Part shown: piece by piece, positions 45,261 through 56,464 of the stretch
How positions within the stretch are numbered: the first letter of the stretch is position 1
How the letters are laid out: each line of letters opens with the position of its first letter
Assembly (NCBI GenBank): GCA_016647705.1
Contig: CM028328.1
Span: 39,780,501 to 39,844,500, forward strand
Direction of reading: 5' to 3'
Source of the DNA: Eucommia ulmoides
Taxonomy: Eukaryota > Streptophyta > Magnoliopsida > Garryales > Eucommiaceae
Length of the DNA stretch: 64,000 nt
Program-made: the position numbers and the translations under genes
The notes under the pieces: model-generated
What the model was told of the DNA's origin: nothing
Database searches by the model: none
The model's input: the letters and a program-made list of their open reading frames with translations, nothing else

Positions 45261-45446
45261 GTACACTAAGTAAGTTAAACCAATGAGGTGAGACGAAAAA
45301 TGATCTACAAAATTAGGAGTCAAAAGGCGAAGAGATGACTTTACCACGTGTTATAAAGACAATACCGGGACACTCGGTAAAAGAAATTATTGGTAATTTC
45401 TAAAAGGTATAAGTACAAGATCCTCTTCTAAAGATATAATTAATCT

Positions 45447-46434
45447 TGTTTTTCTATTTAAAATTGAGTCTAAGAATATTAAGGAGCCTTTAACTGACGA
45501 GTCTTGGATCTCCGCGATGCTAGAAGAATTAGTTCAATTTGAGCATAATAAATTGAGGTCACTAGTTCCTAGACTTGATTTTCATCCTATCATGGGTACT
45601 AAATTAGTTTACCATAATAAAAAGGATAAAACAGGTATGGTATATAGAAATAAAGAAAGATTGGTAGCACAAAGCTATAATCAAGAAGAGGAAATTGATT
45701 ATGATAAAACGTATGCTCCTGTGGATAGATTAGAAGCTATTAGAATGTTACTCACATTTTCATGTTCACGTAATTTTAATCTGTATCAAATGGATATAAA
45801 GAATGCATTCTTGAAAGGCTTTCTATCAGAGGAAATTTATGTTGAACAGCAACTGGGGTTTGAGAGTGATAAACTACCCGATCATGTGTTTAAACTTCGA
45901 AAGGTTTTGTATGGAATCAAACAAACTCCGTGAGCTTTATATAATAAACTTAGCCAATATTTGATCGAAAATAGTTTTCAACGGGGTCTTAGTAACATTA
46001 CATTATTTATCAAGCACAATGAGTCTGATATCCTATTAGTACAAATATATGTTGATGATATTATATTTAGATGTACTAATGAAGACTATTGTCAAGAGTT
46101 TGCCAAGATTATGCAGGTTGAGTTTCAAATGAGTATGATAAGAGAATTAACCTTCTTTCTTAGGTTGCAAATTAAGCAAACCAAAGAAGGGATTTTCTTT
46201 AATCAAGGCAAGTACACAAAAGAGTTATATAAAAAGTATGGCTTGGATGGCGCAAAAGAATACAAAACTCCCATGGAAACAACTACAAAAATTAAAAAAT
46301 ACGATACGGGCAAAAAGGTCAATGAGAAAATGTATCGAGGTATGATTGGTAGTTTGTTATATCTTACTACTAGTAGACCTGACATAATATTTAGTGTATT
46401 CTTGTGTGCTAGATTTCAGTCTTATCCCACATAA
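45447..46434 (+). pseudogene. Copia reverse transcriptase, nearly complete
   Basis: This encodes reverse transcriptase, which copies element RNA into DNA. The frame is open upstream of Met 45517 with a KEPLTDESWISAM segment, then runs to a TGA at 45931-45933. It continues in frame at about 45961-46434. Motifs in order: NKERLVAQSYNQEEEIDYD-T (usual KARLVA-G..Q.EGIDYDET), YQMDIKNAFLKGFL with the first catalytic Asp, EEIYVEQQ-GFE, KVLYGIKQTP, and the catalytic IYVDDIIF near 46045-46070. Later come KTPMETT, YRGMIGSLLYLT-SRPDI and ARFQSYP at the join to RNase H. The single stop at 45931 replaces the usual Arg after KQ-P. The Asp pair YVDD is intact; lack of upstream domains makes the element inert. 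Confidence 0.93.
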
Positions 46435-47000
46435 TTGCATTTATCAGCTGTCAAGCGAATCTTTCGAATAAAAGTGATTTAGGATTATGATATCCTAGGG
46501 GGAGTGACTTTAAGTTAACTAGTTATTTTGACGCTGATTTTTTTGGATGTAAAGTTGAGAGTAAAAGCACAAGCAGATTATGTCACGTTTTAATACATGC
46601 TTTGGTTTCTTACTCTAGCAAGAAACAGAACTCGATTACCTTATCTACAACTGAGGCAGAGTATATGGCGGTTAGTAATTGTTGCGCTCAAATTCTATAA
46701 ATTAATCAATAATTATATGATTTTGGAATGAATAGATAAGGTCCCCATTTATTGTGATAATAAAAGTGTTATATGCTTAAGTAAGAATCCGATACAACCC
46801 TCACGAACTAAGCACTTAGAAATTCGACATATTTTATTCATGATCACATTCAGAAAAGGGATGTAACTATTGAATATGTCGATACCTCTGATAAGCTTTC
46901 TGATATTTTCACCAAACCTCTAGTTGAATAGCTGAAGATCAAATCGTGAAAATTATTCGGGGTTTAAATATGGCTAGGCATAATGATGTATGCATAGAGT
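46435..47000 (+). pseudogene. Copia RNase H, frameshifted
   Basis: It follows the reverse transcriptase. Fragments in different frames match the intact-looking copy at 4990-5592: a VKRIFR segment near 46450, a TTEAEYMAV block near 46655, a CDNKSVICLSKNP segment near 46755, TKHLEIRH near 46805, and an IFTKPL then MARHNDVCIE ending at 47001. Stops and single-base shifts occur every 50-150 bp. Confidence 0.85.
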
Positions 47001-47029
47001 GATATTTTTTGTTCTCCACACCTACTTTT

Positions 47030-47335
47030 TGAGATGACAAAGGGGGAGAAGATGATGTTTAATGAGTAGTTGATGTTTAGGGATTTGTTCACCTAAAACA
47101 TTGCATTGATTAAAGGGAAACGTTATTAAGAGTTAAAGCATTGCATTGATTATAGAGATAAGTTATTTAGAATTTTTGAACTTATATTGAATATATTTAC
47201 TATCGTTTAATTATGTTTTCATAATTGTGCTTAAATAAGTTTAAATACCCGTCCTCGAATTTAAGGAGAACGTGGTTACATTATATTTTAAAAAAAAATA
47301 TCAAAGTTAATTGTTATCATAAAAAATGAGGAGAT
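47030..47335 (+). promoter_or_regulatory. Purine-tract region before the right LTR
   Basis: It has acaaagggggagaagatga at about 47036, a weakened aaggagaacgtgg at about 47265, and aaaatgaggagat directly before the LTR TG at 47336. The same order as in the first element supports a shared Sirevirus ancestry. Confidence 0.7.
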
Positions 47336-49609
47336 TGTCGAACCCAAGGTTTTGATGAGCAATAAAATATTAATTGTTTAGTGGAACTAATGGTTTTATC
47401 AAGTGAGCAATAAAATATTAATTGTTTAGTGGAACTAATGGTTTTATCAAGTGTTTCAGATTTATAGTTCCATACATTTGATTAGGATGAAAAATTGATG
47501 AAGAAGACATAAAGGATGCAAGTTGGACATGACAAAGATATGAAGTGTTTTGAAGATGCTGAAGAAAAATAGGTGAAAATAACTCTTTACTTATATACTC
47601 TTAATGCAACCTGAATTAGGATCATGCACGACATTTAAAATATGTTAATTCTATGTGTGTCTGATAAGAAGTGATAAGTTTAAGATCCTAAAATGTGATA
47701 TTGTATGTGCTCCTTATGGGAAATAATTTAAATAATTAACCTAATTGAAAAATATGTTTTAAAGTATAAAATGTTGTGTTTTCAGATAAATTCGGTTAAC
47801 CGAGAAAAGTAATCAGTCGATTTATAAAATAGTAAGTTTTGCGAGTTATAATTGAGTCCTATTGATCCAATCAGTCAATCGATAAAAGTAATATGTCAAC
47901 CATTTGAAACAGCAGCTAAAACGGGTAAGGAAATGAGCACACTGATCTACTTAATCAACCAAATGAAGAGGATCGGTCAACTGAATCAATCAGTAGATGA
48001 AATTGTGAAAATTAAAAGCTCATTGATCAATTCATTCAAACGAGGTTTGGTCAACCGAATAAGTGTAGTGCCAACGGCTAATGTAGCCTTGGCACAGGTT
48101 GGTCAATCGATTGGAGTAGGTCAGTCAACAGACTGCTTTAGTTAGGAATTTGACTGATTTTGTCTCTTGGTAAAAAACTATCATTTTTTATGATTCCAAG
48201 AGAGAAATTTGGGGGATTTGAATTTATTTTAAATATGAACAACCAATTTAGTAATCCCTATTGATATGGTCTATATATTTCGAGATTCTCTTATTTTAAA
48301 TGATTTAATACTTCTTATTATTGTGGTTTTAAATTAGGAATAGTTTTATGGACTTAAAAGTGAGAATTAAAATATATTTTTAAGTGGAACATACCTATAT
48401 TGATAGCATATGTTATATGGGGTCTTAGAGTGTCATTTAATGACATATCTTTGAAAAACTAGCCGTTGGAGGACTAGTTATTGGTCTATTAATAGAGACT
48501 TGGGGGAATTGGATGAAATACATAAGAACATTAGTTTGAGCTTTTAAAAGAGTGAGATTTTTTGCTGAGATTTCAACGAATGATTCTTTATAAGTTCTTA
48601 ATCTAAAGCGCTTGTTGTTTGACGTCACTGACTTGAGTTCTAATTGCGATATTATCATTATCTTCAGTGTTTTCCCAGTGAGATTCATCCTAACTTTATT
48701 ATTTGTTTTTTAAAAGTTATGTTTATCTTGATTGCTTGGTTTAGTATTGCTATAAAATCATTTTAAACTTAAAAGCCTGAAAAACGTTTTTAAACAATTT
48801 CTGCCTGATTATCTAATTATATGCTAAATTTGTGCTACCCACTTTATTTATTAATCAGATTTTAATTGCCTCACAGTGTATCTATCACGTAGTAATTATT
48901 CGGGACATTAATCAAGTATATCTATATTGAGGTAGTAAAAGCTCCTCGTAGTAAAAAACTCATATTTTTTGTATTTGTGAGTTTGAGTTTATTAGATATG
49001 TTTGGGTCGGTGTCTAGTCAGGGTAATTAGGTTTCTATCTTTTTCATGTGAAAAATATGAAGGTTTGATGAATTGAAAATACATTAGGTTGTTCTTTTGC
49101 CTTGAAAAGAATTAGGTTTTGATTCATCATAAAATTGGATTATTTTGAGCAAATTGTAAAGGTTCATCATTCCTGTGAAAATGATAAGTGAGAGAGTATT
49201 AGATTAGCCTTTAGCCTGGTAAACTTATAGGGTTCATCATTGGATTGTGAAAATGGTAAATTGTAAAGGTTGATTTTGTGCCTGTAAAATAATCCTAAGT
49301 TCTAAGGGTTTGGTTCCTACCTGGTAAAAGAATCAAGGGGTAAGTGGATTGTAAATGTCCGTAGAGCTCGAGGGACTAGACGTAGGCAAGAGTAGCTTAA
49401 TTAAATCAGGATAAATTCTTGTGTGCAACATTGATTTATTATCTATATTGTGTTTAAATGTGCATTTAGTATTAAACACATATTCGCTACGTATCAAGAT
49501 AATAATTGATTTAAGAAAATTAATTATTTGTGTTTAAAGGACTTAATTGATTAATTTTTTTGTCTACCCAATTCACCCCCCTTCTCTTGGGTAGCTCTTT
49601 GGGCCAATA
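47336..49609 (+). repeat. Right LTR of the second copia element
   Basis: It begins TGTCGAACCC and ends GGGCCAATA, so the terminal CA is lost, followed by acttt. It contains a recent 48-bp tandem duplication (47356-47403 and 47404-47451) absent from the left LTR. A ctacccaa/ttgggtag hairpin lies at 49564-49594. Confidence 0.93.
47356..47451 (+). repeat. 48-bp tandem duplication
   Basis: Two essentially identical copies lie head to tail near the LTR start. Their near-identity against the decay of the rest suggests a late slippage event. Confidence 0.92.
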
Positions 49610-49614
49610 ACTTT

Positions 49615-49900
49615 AATGGTAAGACCTCTGAGGTAAGACACCGTCCATTGCTCACCTTATCTTAATAGTGAGACTGGCGTGTACGATGCCATTTATCTGT
49701 TTACTCTATCCTATCGGTAAGACCGACGAGATATGACACAGTTCATTTATTTAATTATTTTAACCTATCGGTGAGACCGGTGAGGTGAGACACCGTCCGT
49801 TATTTGTTACTCAATCCTAACGGTGAGACTGGAGAGATATGACATTGTTCGTTTATTTGTTACTCCATTCTATCGGTGAGACTGGGTACAACACCATTTA
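49615..49900 (+). repeat. About 50-bp tandem array, right part
   Basis: This continues 38895-39044 after the insertion. Unit starts (ggtgagac or ggtaagac) are near 49619, 49668, 49717, 49771, 49823 and 49876, with a 49-54 bp period. Confidence 0.88.
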
Positions 49901-50899
49901 TTTCCAGGTAATAATTGGCACTTTTCACTTTCCTTAGTAAGTGGGATATGCTTTTGGTGATTCCAGAGTGCCATGGAAGTACCATTTTCATTTTCTTTCC
50001 TGTTAAAAGAAAAAGAAAAAGAGAAACCAACCTAGTCTAATCCGGGTTTAGTTATTTCCTTTTAGATTTCCAACAGAACAAAATGGTACGTGTCTTTTAT
50101 CTTTGTCATCACGAGTAAACTCGCATGACAAAGAGAAGCAGTTGTAGACTCCGTATGTTATCCCTCTTGTTTTATATTTTTGTAAAAGTGTCAAGTCTAA
50201 GGTATAAATTTGGACAAACTTTAAAGCACTTTTAAAGGGAAAAAATTTCACCTTAGATTCATGTGCTTAAATTTCGTTCAATGTTTTGAGAAAAAGAAAT
50301 AATTTTTTTTTTTTTACAATTTGAATAAATTGGGCAAAGAAATAAATTTTTGGGCTAAAATTGAAATTTTTAAAAGTTAATTGAGGACTAAATTGGTTAA
50401 ATTGAAAGTGTATTTTCATAGAATATCACTTTGGATATAATTAATTTCGTTTCCCACCCCTTAATTTTCAGAAATTTCATTAATTTCGACAATTTTTATT
50501 TTTAGTCCAAAAAATTGCTTTTTTCCGCACATTTTGTCAAATTGATGCTCAAAAATATTTTATTTTTTAAATTAAACTTTCCATTATTTATTTAGATAGT
50601 TTAACTTCACTTTTGCCATTCAAATTTAGGGAAAATGAAAAAAAAAAAATGACATGTAATTGATAAAAAAAAAATGCTCAAATCACAAAAAACACTTAAT
50701 GAGCACCCCCAGGGAATAAGATAGAGTGTTGGATTTCAAAATTGGAGTGCCCCAAGTAGATAAAGAAGTGCCCAAAATCACTTCCTAATTTGGTATGACT
50801 AAAAAAGGTCACATCAAACCAATTTGACACTCCATACATTATTTAGGGGGCTATTGAGTAATTTTTAGGAAAATAGGGGTAGCCCCCATCATTTGAAAA
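49901..50899 (+). other. Probable start of a Tat LTR and upstream spacer
   Basis: No gene is seen. A purine run (aaaagaaaaagaaaaagaga) at about 50004-50023 could be a polypurine tract. The LTR start cannot be fixed. The sequence is A/T-rich with homopolymer runs. Confidence 0.35.
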
Positions 50900-50964
50900 A
50901 ACAAAGGGATGTCAAATGATATATGCGCCCTCCCTAGGGCGGGTGCCCTGGGAAATACGCAAAT

Positions 50965-50990
50965 GGCCACCCCTATATATAGGGGTGGCC
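50965..50990. promoter_or_regulatory. 26-bp perfect palindrome with central TATA
   Basis: Two 9-bp arms of GGCCACCCC and GGGGTGGCC flank TATATATA, and the whole is its own reverse complement. In sister LTRs the TATA (60221-60230; 24923-24930 on -) sits in a similar GC-rich frame without full symmetry. Confidence 0.85.
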
Positions 50991-51751
50991 TCCTTTTATT
51001 CCAAGTTGCCAATTCACTCCTCTTACATGTGTAACATTTCTCTACATGTCAATAGCTCTTTCTCTCGCTAGAAATATTTCTCAAAATTAGATTTTAGTTT
51101 TACAAGTCTAAGATTCTCTGCAAAAGAGATCAAAAAAGACAAGAAGAAAAAGTAAACAAATGAGAAGAAGAGTCATCTTTCCAAAAGGTCACGTAAGTTC
51201 TCAAAACTCCTAAACTTTTTTTTTACATTTTCTTGTCAAAATGAAAACAAAAACAAAAACAAAAAGGGTCAAAATCCAATATAAATACAAGCCGTTCTCC
51301 GAGAACTCACAAAGCAAATTTACTTTTTTGTATTTACTTTTACAGTCACTTATTTTTTCGCTCTGCTCTTTTCCGTGCTTTATTTTTTTGCATTTACTTT
51401 TCTATCATTTACTTTATCACTCTGTGCCTTTACGCGCTTTAAATTAATATATTTTTTTTTACTTTTTTAGTTGAGTCTTTGGACTGGTACTAAGCTACAA
51501 CCCTTGGACTGGCATTTTATATATACATATTATATACTTAGTCGAGATCTTGGACTATCTCTGAGTTGAGTCTTTGAACTGACATTATTACTATATATAC
51601 TTATATCAGTCAAGTCTTACATAGCTAAAAGTTAGAATAAATGAAGACCCTTTATTTCTTACGAGACAAATGCGGTCTTCTTCAGAAACATTTCTCGTTT
51701 CTTAGCTACGTTTTGGACTGGCATTATACATACGTATTTATACTTATATAC

Positions 51752-51752
<1 letters not shown>

Positions 51753-51785
<33 letters not shown>
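51753..51785. repeat. (TA)n microsatellite
   Basis: About 16 TA units in the Tat LTR leader. Confidence 0.95.
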
Positions 51786-51787
<2 letters not shown>

Positions 51788-52089
51788 CTCATTTTCCTAC
51801 TTTTCTTACGTATCAAAAAATAAAAGATATAAAAATAATAAAAAAGAAGTCTAGCTAAAGCTAAAAACCGTAGGAGAGAATTTTCTATGCCTTGTTTTTA
51901 GGTTTCCCATTTTGTGAGAAACTTTGAAGTAGGGTTTAGGAAAATCCTTCCCTCAAATGATTTTAGTTAAGGTTGTTATGGCAAAAAAATGTATGAAAAA
52001 TTAATTCTTCTCATTGCTTCTTCCAAACAATGACATTTCAAAAGCATCATTGTTCTTTTTTCCTCACTTTTAAGTTCTTTCCATAAAAA

Positions 52090-52800
52090 ATAAGGATTTT
52101 TTTAACTAACAAAACTCCGAAAAAATTCTAAAAAAGTGTTTTCTTTCATCTCTAAAATAAAAGTGTTTTCAAAAAAAAGATTCTCTTCTTTGCAAAATAA
52201 AATAAAAGAGGTTTTCTATTCTCAAAAAAATATTTTTCTTTGCTTAAAAATATTTTTTCCAAAAAAAAAAATTTCTCCTTTAAAAATGTCTTCTTCACGA
52301 GAAGACAAATATTTTTCTACAAATGTTTTCTCTCTCAATATGGCTTCTTCACAAAAAAATATTTTATTAAACATTTTCTTTTCAAAAAATCAAAAGTTCT
52401 TTTTCTTTAAAAAAAATATTTTTCTCTTAAAAACGTCTTCTTCACAAGAAAACAAAACTTTTCTTTGAAATGTTTCTTTTCTAAAAAGTTTTCTCTCCTT
52501 AGTTTGTAAACAAGACTTGCTTCATTAATCAAAAAATATTTTCTACTCAAACTATTTTCTTACAGTTTCTTCAAAACTCTTGTTTTTCATGTAAAATATT
52601 TTTTCTAAAAAATAAAAAATGTTTCTTTAAAATTTTATTTTTCTTAATCATTTTTTTAAATAAAAATTTCCTTTTCTTCTCAAAAACATTCTTCCAGGAT
52701 CAAAAATGTTATTTTCTTAAATCATTTTTTTTTATCGATAAAAGCAACAAAATGTTATTCTTAGTCTTTAACTTTTCTTTTTCTTAAACAAAGGAAATAT
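52090..52800 (+). repeat. Low-complexity A/T leader with imperfect repeats
   Basis: It is rich in aaaatatttttctt words. A segment aatgtcttcttcacgagaag at about 52284 recurs as aacgtcttcttcacaagaaa at about 52431. The 110-codon frame at 52136-52468 is Lys/Phe/Ser low complexity and is not taken as a gene. Confidence 0.6.
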
Positions 52801-52877
52801 TTTTCTTCGGAAGACAAATGGAAAGTCTTTACTTTAATTTTTTCATACATAAGTTTTGCCATCATAACTTAAACTAA

Positions 52878-52879
<2 letters not shown>

Positions 52880-52950
<71 letters not shown>
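52880..52950. repeat. (AT)n microsatellite, about 35 units
   Basis: An uninterrupted AT tract of about 70 bp in the Tat LTR. Confidence 0.97.
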
Positions 52951-52952
<2 letters not shown>

Positions 52953-53609
52953 AAAGAAAAGAAAACGTTTTCCCCCGTCACCAAAATTTGTCGATTCTTC
53001 CATAATCGATAGGTAGTTTAAAAGGGGAACATTTTATGTTTTACCACTTGTTTTATTTTACATGTCTTATTTAGCGTTACTTCATGTACAAATCATAATA
53101 AATCAAAAGATAAGGGAAAAAGATCATGTTAACCAATCAAATCAAACAAAACTTGGACTTGATTTAGTTTGAAATACTTAGAGACTGAGATACCATTTTC
53201 GAATGGATGTCTTGGGGTACCTAATATTTTCCCTGAGCATAACTGATCTCTGACATTAAAGAATACTCTAGTTAAGACTATTTTGAGTCAAATTTTGGGT
53301 AATTTCAAAAACGTTTGTCTTCCTTTATTTTATGTATCTTTTTATTTAAAAACCAGTAACCTAGCACATCCTTTCAAAACCAATGCAAGGTGGAGACCCC
53401 AAATCTTTCATAAACTTCCAGGCCAAGTAAAATTAGTTCAAAACTGGTGCCTAGAAAGGCCCTTGAACTTATTGTTTTCAAAATTAAAGCTTATCCAAAA
53501 GTATTTTCAAAAGGATAAACTTATCCAAAAACATTTTCAAAAGGATTTTGAATATGACATTGGCACTTGATTAGTGTTGTCATTCGCAAGTGAAATCTGG
53601 AGCGCATCA

Positions 53610-54099
53610 GTGGCACTCGTGCCCAAGCAGGCATAACCCTAGTTAGGTGTAAAGACGGGGCATGTCTAAGTTGGCCAGTTTGGAGTCCCCGTCCCAGTCG
53701 CATGCATGGGACACACAACGCCCTTTCAAGTCTGACCAAATTTTCCATCATCAATTATAATATATAGTGTTATTATCTGAGCATTGACTGCTTTTAAGTG
53801 ACATAGTATTAGAAATAATGGTGAAAATACTAATTTAAATTAATATAATCAAATATTAATTAATATTATTTTTTATAAAGATTTATAAATATGTCAAATA
53901 TATATACACAATGAAATAATACTCATAAACAATAATAATTCAACTCTTTATGAAATTTGTTGCTGAATGTAACTTTCAGTAAATATGATAGAACGTAGAA
54001 CAATTCACAACAAATATTTCAGAAGCCCTTACATGTGACAGTAATTATTTCAAAACATAAAATTTACAATAGTGAATATTTTAGAACATTAACAAACAT
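53610..54099. other. No gene seen
   Basis: A GC-richer first 130 bp (53610-53740) begins tggcactcgtgcccaag, which could be a decayed primer-binding site (usual TGGCGACTCC) or just flank. The rest is AT-rich with nothing recognised. Confidence 0.3.
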
Positions 54100-54997
54100 T
54101 ATAAAATTATATTATGCAACGATGAATTAAAATACATGAAATTATTAAATAAATAAAATTATACTTATAGGTCTTTACTGATGATAATATCATAAATTTA
54201 TACCGATCGAGACTATCATTTAAAGATATTTCCTTAAAGCAAATTTCGTCTCTACCAAGATACTTATGGTTACTCTTGCATTTGCTTTCCAGGATACAAC
54301 GATCACAATCATTCGATACTAGCACTCGAAATCAAAGGATACGACGAACAAACAAGTGTTGAACTCTCTCTTAAAAATAAACTAACATAGACTCAAGTGT
54401 ATGTATAGTACAAAATGTCCTAAGTTTTCATGCCAAAATAATAATGCAAACTTCTCTATTTATAGAGTAACAAATGAGTAACTCCAACATACCAAAAGTC
54501 TCACTTTAAAGCCACTAAGAACACTTTTAGGCCACTAAGAATACTTTAAGGCCACTAAGAACACATGTAACTCCTTATTAAAAATGAGTTACAAATATGA
54601 GAAAACAAGTTTTGTTTGGTTTGAAAAATTACTAGAATCAATTTTAAAAAAATTCTAGAAAGAATTCTCTCTACTTGAATCAACCCAAGTCTAAACCCAA
54701 ACCCATAACCCATGATCCGACTCGGATCCACAATCCAAAATAGATTATAAAAGTGGTTTAAGTGTTTTTCATTAACCAATATGGAATTACTCATTTTATA
54801 TATACTTCAATCAATTTCTTGAGACTAAATTAAAAGACAATTTCTCATTCACATCTTAATGATTTTTGACAAATCAAAAATTCTCATTCGTCTTCTCACT
54901 AAGACTAATGTATTGATATATAGACATATATCAATGAATAATTAAATCACATAAATAATTAGACTTAATATAGACCAAAAATCATTTTTGTCTAACA
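54100..54997 (-). mobile_element. Probable copia-type LTR on -, left edge unknown
   Basis: On - it begins TGTTAGACAAAAATG at 54997, a common LTR start form. It contains a TATA box (ctctataaatagag on -, about 54456-54470), 535 bp downstream of that start, a normal promoter position. No matching second LTR or target duplication was found. A three-copy 23-bp repeat, aggccactaagaacactt, lies at 54507-54565. Confidence 0.5.
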
Positions 54998-56464
54998 CAG
55001 ATAATGGCAAACTCGATGAGCAACATCTTCCATTTAGATAGTCTTATCTTCCATTTAGATATTCTTCCTATCAATGTCGATTTCTCGAATATTTATTTCA
55101 ACGGATCCATCCATGTAATTAAATGGACCGTGAAGCTGAGAAAGTAGTGTTAACTAAATTAATGGGCTTAAAATTAAATAATTATCAAAGTTATCCAAAA
55201 TCCTGACAGTATATACTTCATGGGCATGTGGTCAATATATGTAACTTCTAGACACACCATTATTTTATATCGTAATAACATTTAGTAATTATTGTTACCA
55301 CAATTCTTATTCACTCATATATTTCTTATCACTGAGGCGTATATATCCACTTAAAAAAATACCAGTGAATTTTTAGTTATAACCTTTTAAAATCATAAGC
55401 TTTGAAGGAAGGAAAAATATGAGGTGAAAACACATTGTGCATTCAAAATCAAGGTTGTACATAGCATAATTAGTGTTGATAGACAAATGCTAAGCATGAC
55501 ATAATCATTTCCGTTGTTCCAAGTTTATTGGTTTCTTTGACTTTTCACAAAACGTTTAGATAGTGTTTAATTGGACCTAATGGGTTTATCATAATCATTT
55601 CAAAATCTAACAAATTAGACTTCCTAAATTTATCTATAATGTCTAATTAGACCAATTTTAGAGAGAGAGAGAGAGAGAGACAAGTAGATAGTAAGTGTAA
55701 ATATCTGATTGTCTCTTTTTCTCTAAAATATCAACTTCTCTCTCATTAGAAGAGATAAGAAGACAATGAAAGCGATAAAGTAAAGAAAAACGAAAAAAAA
55801 AAAAAAATACTGCATTACCCCTATAAGATGGCATATGCAATTCACATGACAAAAATCCACCAGAGTTAACACATATTTTTAACAGAAGAGTCATATAAAA
55901 AATCGTGTGCAAATAAGAGGATTATATTGAAAAAAAAATAAAATTAGAGGATCACATAAAAAACACGTTGCAAATAGCTTGCAAGATTAAATTTGTAATT
56001 CGGACTTTTATTTATTATAATTATTACATTATAATAATTATATTGGGATGTTACAAGTGGTTTAAAGGAAGATCAATTTGGAAAAAAACATGAATAATTA
56101 TGATGGGATGTTATATATGAAAAAATAGAGGAGAACAGTTATTTTGAGCCAAGAAAATACATTTAGAACTCCAATAATTGAGCTTATCCCTACCCCTTCT
56201 CGTTGTTTCTCAATGCCAGACTCTTCCCTCGGTAGTACGAGGCTGCTGCAATTTACAGTCCAAATCAAGGATGTATACAATAATTGGCCCTGTTAGATAA
56301 ATGTTCAGAAATCATAATAACATAATTATATATATTTTAGTATATGGTAACGTGTGTCCAGACCAATTTACACACACCTTAATTAATCATCTTTATGGAC
56401 AAACTTAACGGCGTATTCTCTCACATCGGTCTGGTGCATTCAAAATTAATTTCAAAATTTAATT
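54998..56464. other. Unclassified AT-rich sequence
   Basis: No homology within the window and no supported gene. A (GA)n run lies at 55660-55681, and a ttccatttagatagtcttat word is duplicated at about 55030-55060. Frames at 55658-55912 and 56098-56280 on - are low-complexity or chance. Confidence 0.35.

Larger units (their letters stand above)
39045..49609 (+). mobile_element. SIRE-type Ty1/copia element with nested solo LTR
   Basis: The left LTR is 39045-43590 (split by the solo LTR 40760-43073) and the right LTR is 47336-49609. The target duplication acttt is perfect (39040-39044 and 49610-49614). The interior (43591-47335) shows a Met-type primer-binding site, gag, a small integrase scrap, reverse transcriptase and RNase H, all in the usual copia order. 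Purine tracts of Sirevirus type follow. Numerous stops and frameshifts, and the near-absence of protease and integrase, make it defective. Confidence 0.93.
50900..53609 (+). mobile_element. Tat/Ogre-like LTR, R/U5 side
   Basis: It includes a TATA core inside a 26-bp palindrome (50965-50990) and an A/T-rich leader with gagtctttggactgg words. The conserved block at about 53150-53480 matches 61500-61760 and 8890-9150. It ends GGAGCGCATCA at 53609. It lies downstream of Tat 3' tandem arrays, so it is best read as a 3' LTR. A diverged leader may explain its large size. Confidence 0.6.

Noticed and set aside
52136-52468. 110-codon + frame rich in Lys, Phe and Ser
   Set aside because: Low-complexity A/T leader with repeats inside a Tat LTR; no domain, and the frame arises from aaaatatttttctt words.
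53610-53740. Tat primer-binding site after the LTR end at 53609
   Set aside because: tggcactcgtg shares only its first bases with TGGCGACTCC, and upstream arrays argue for a 3' LTR, so the site is not called.
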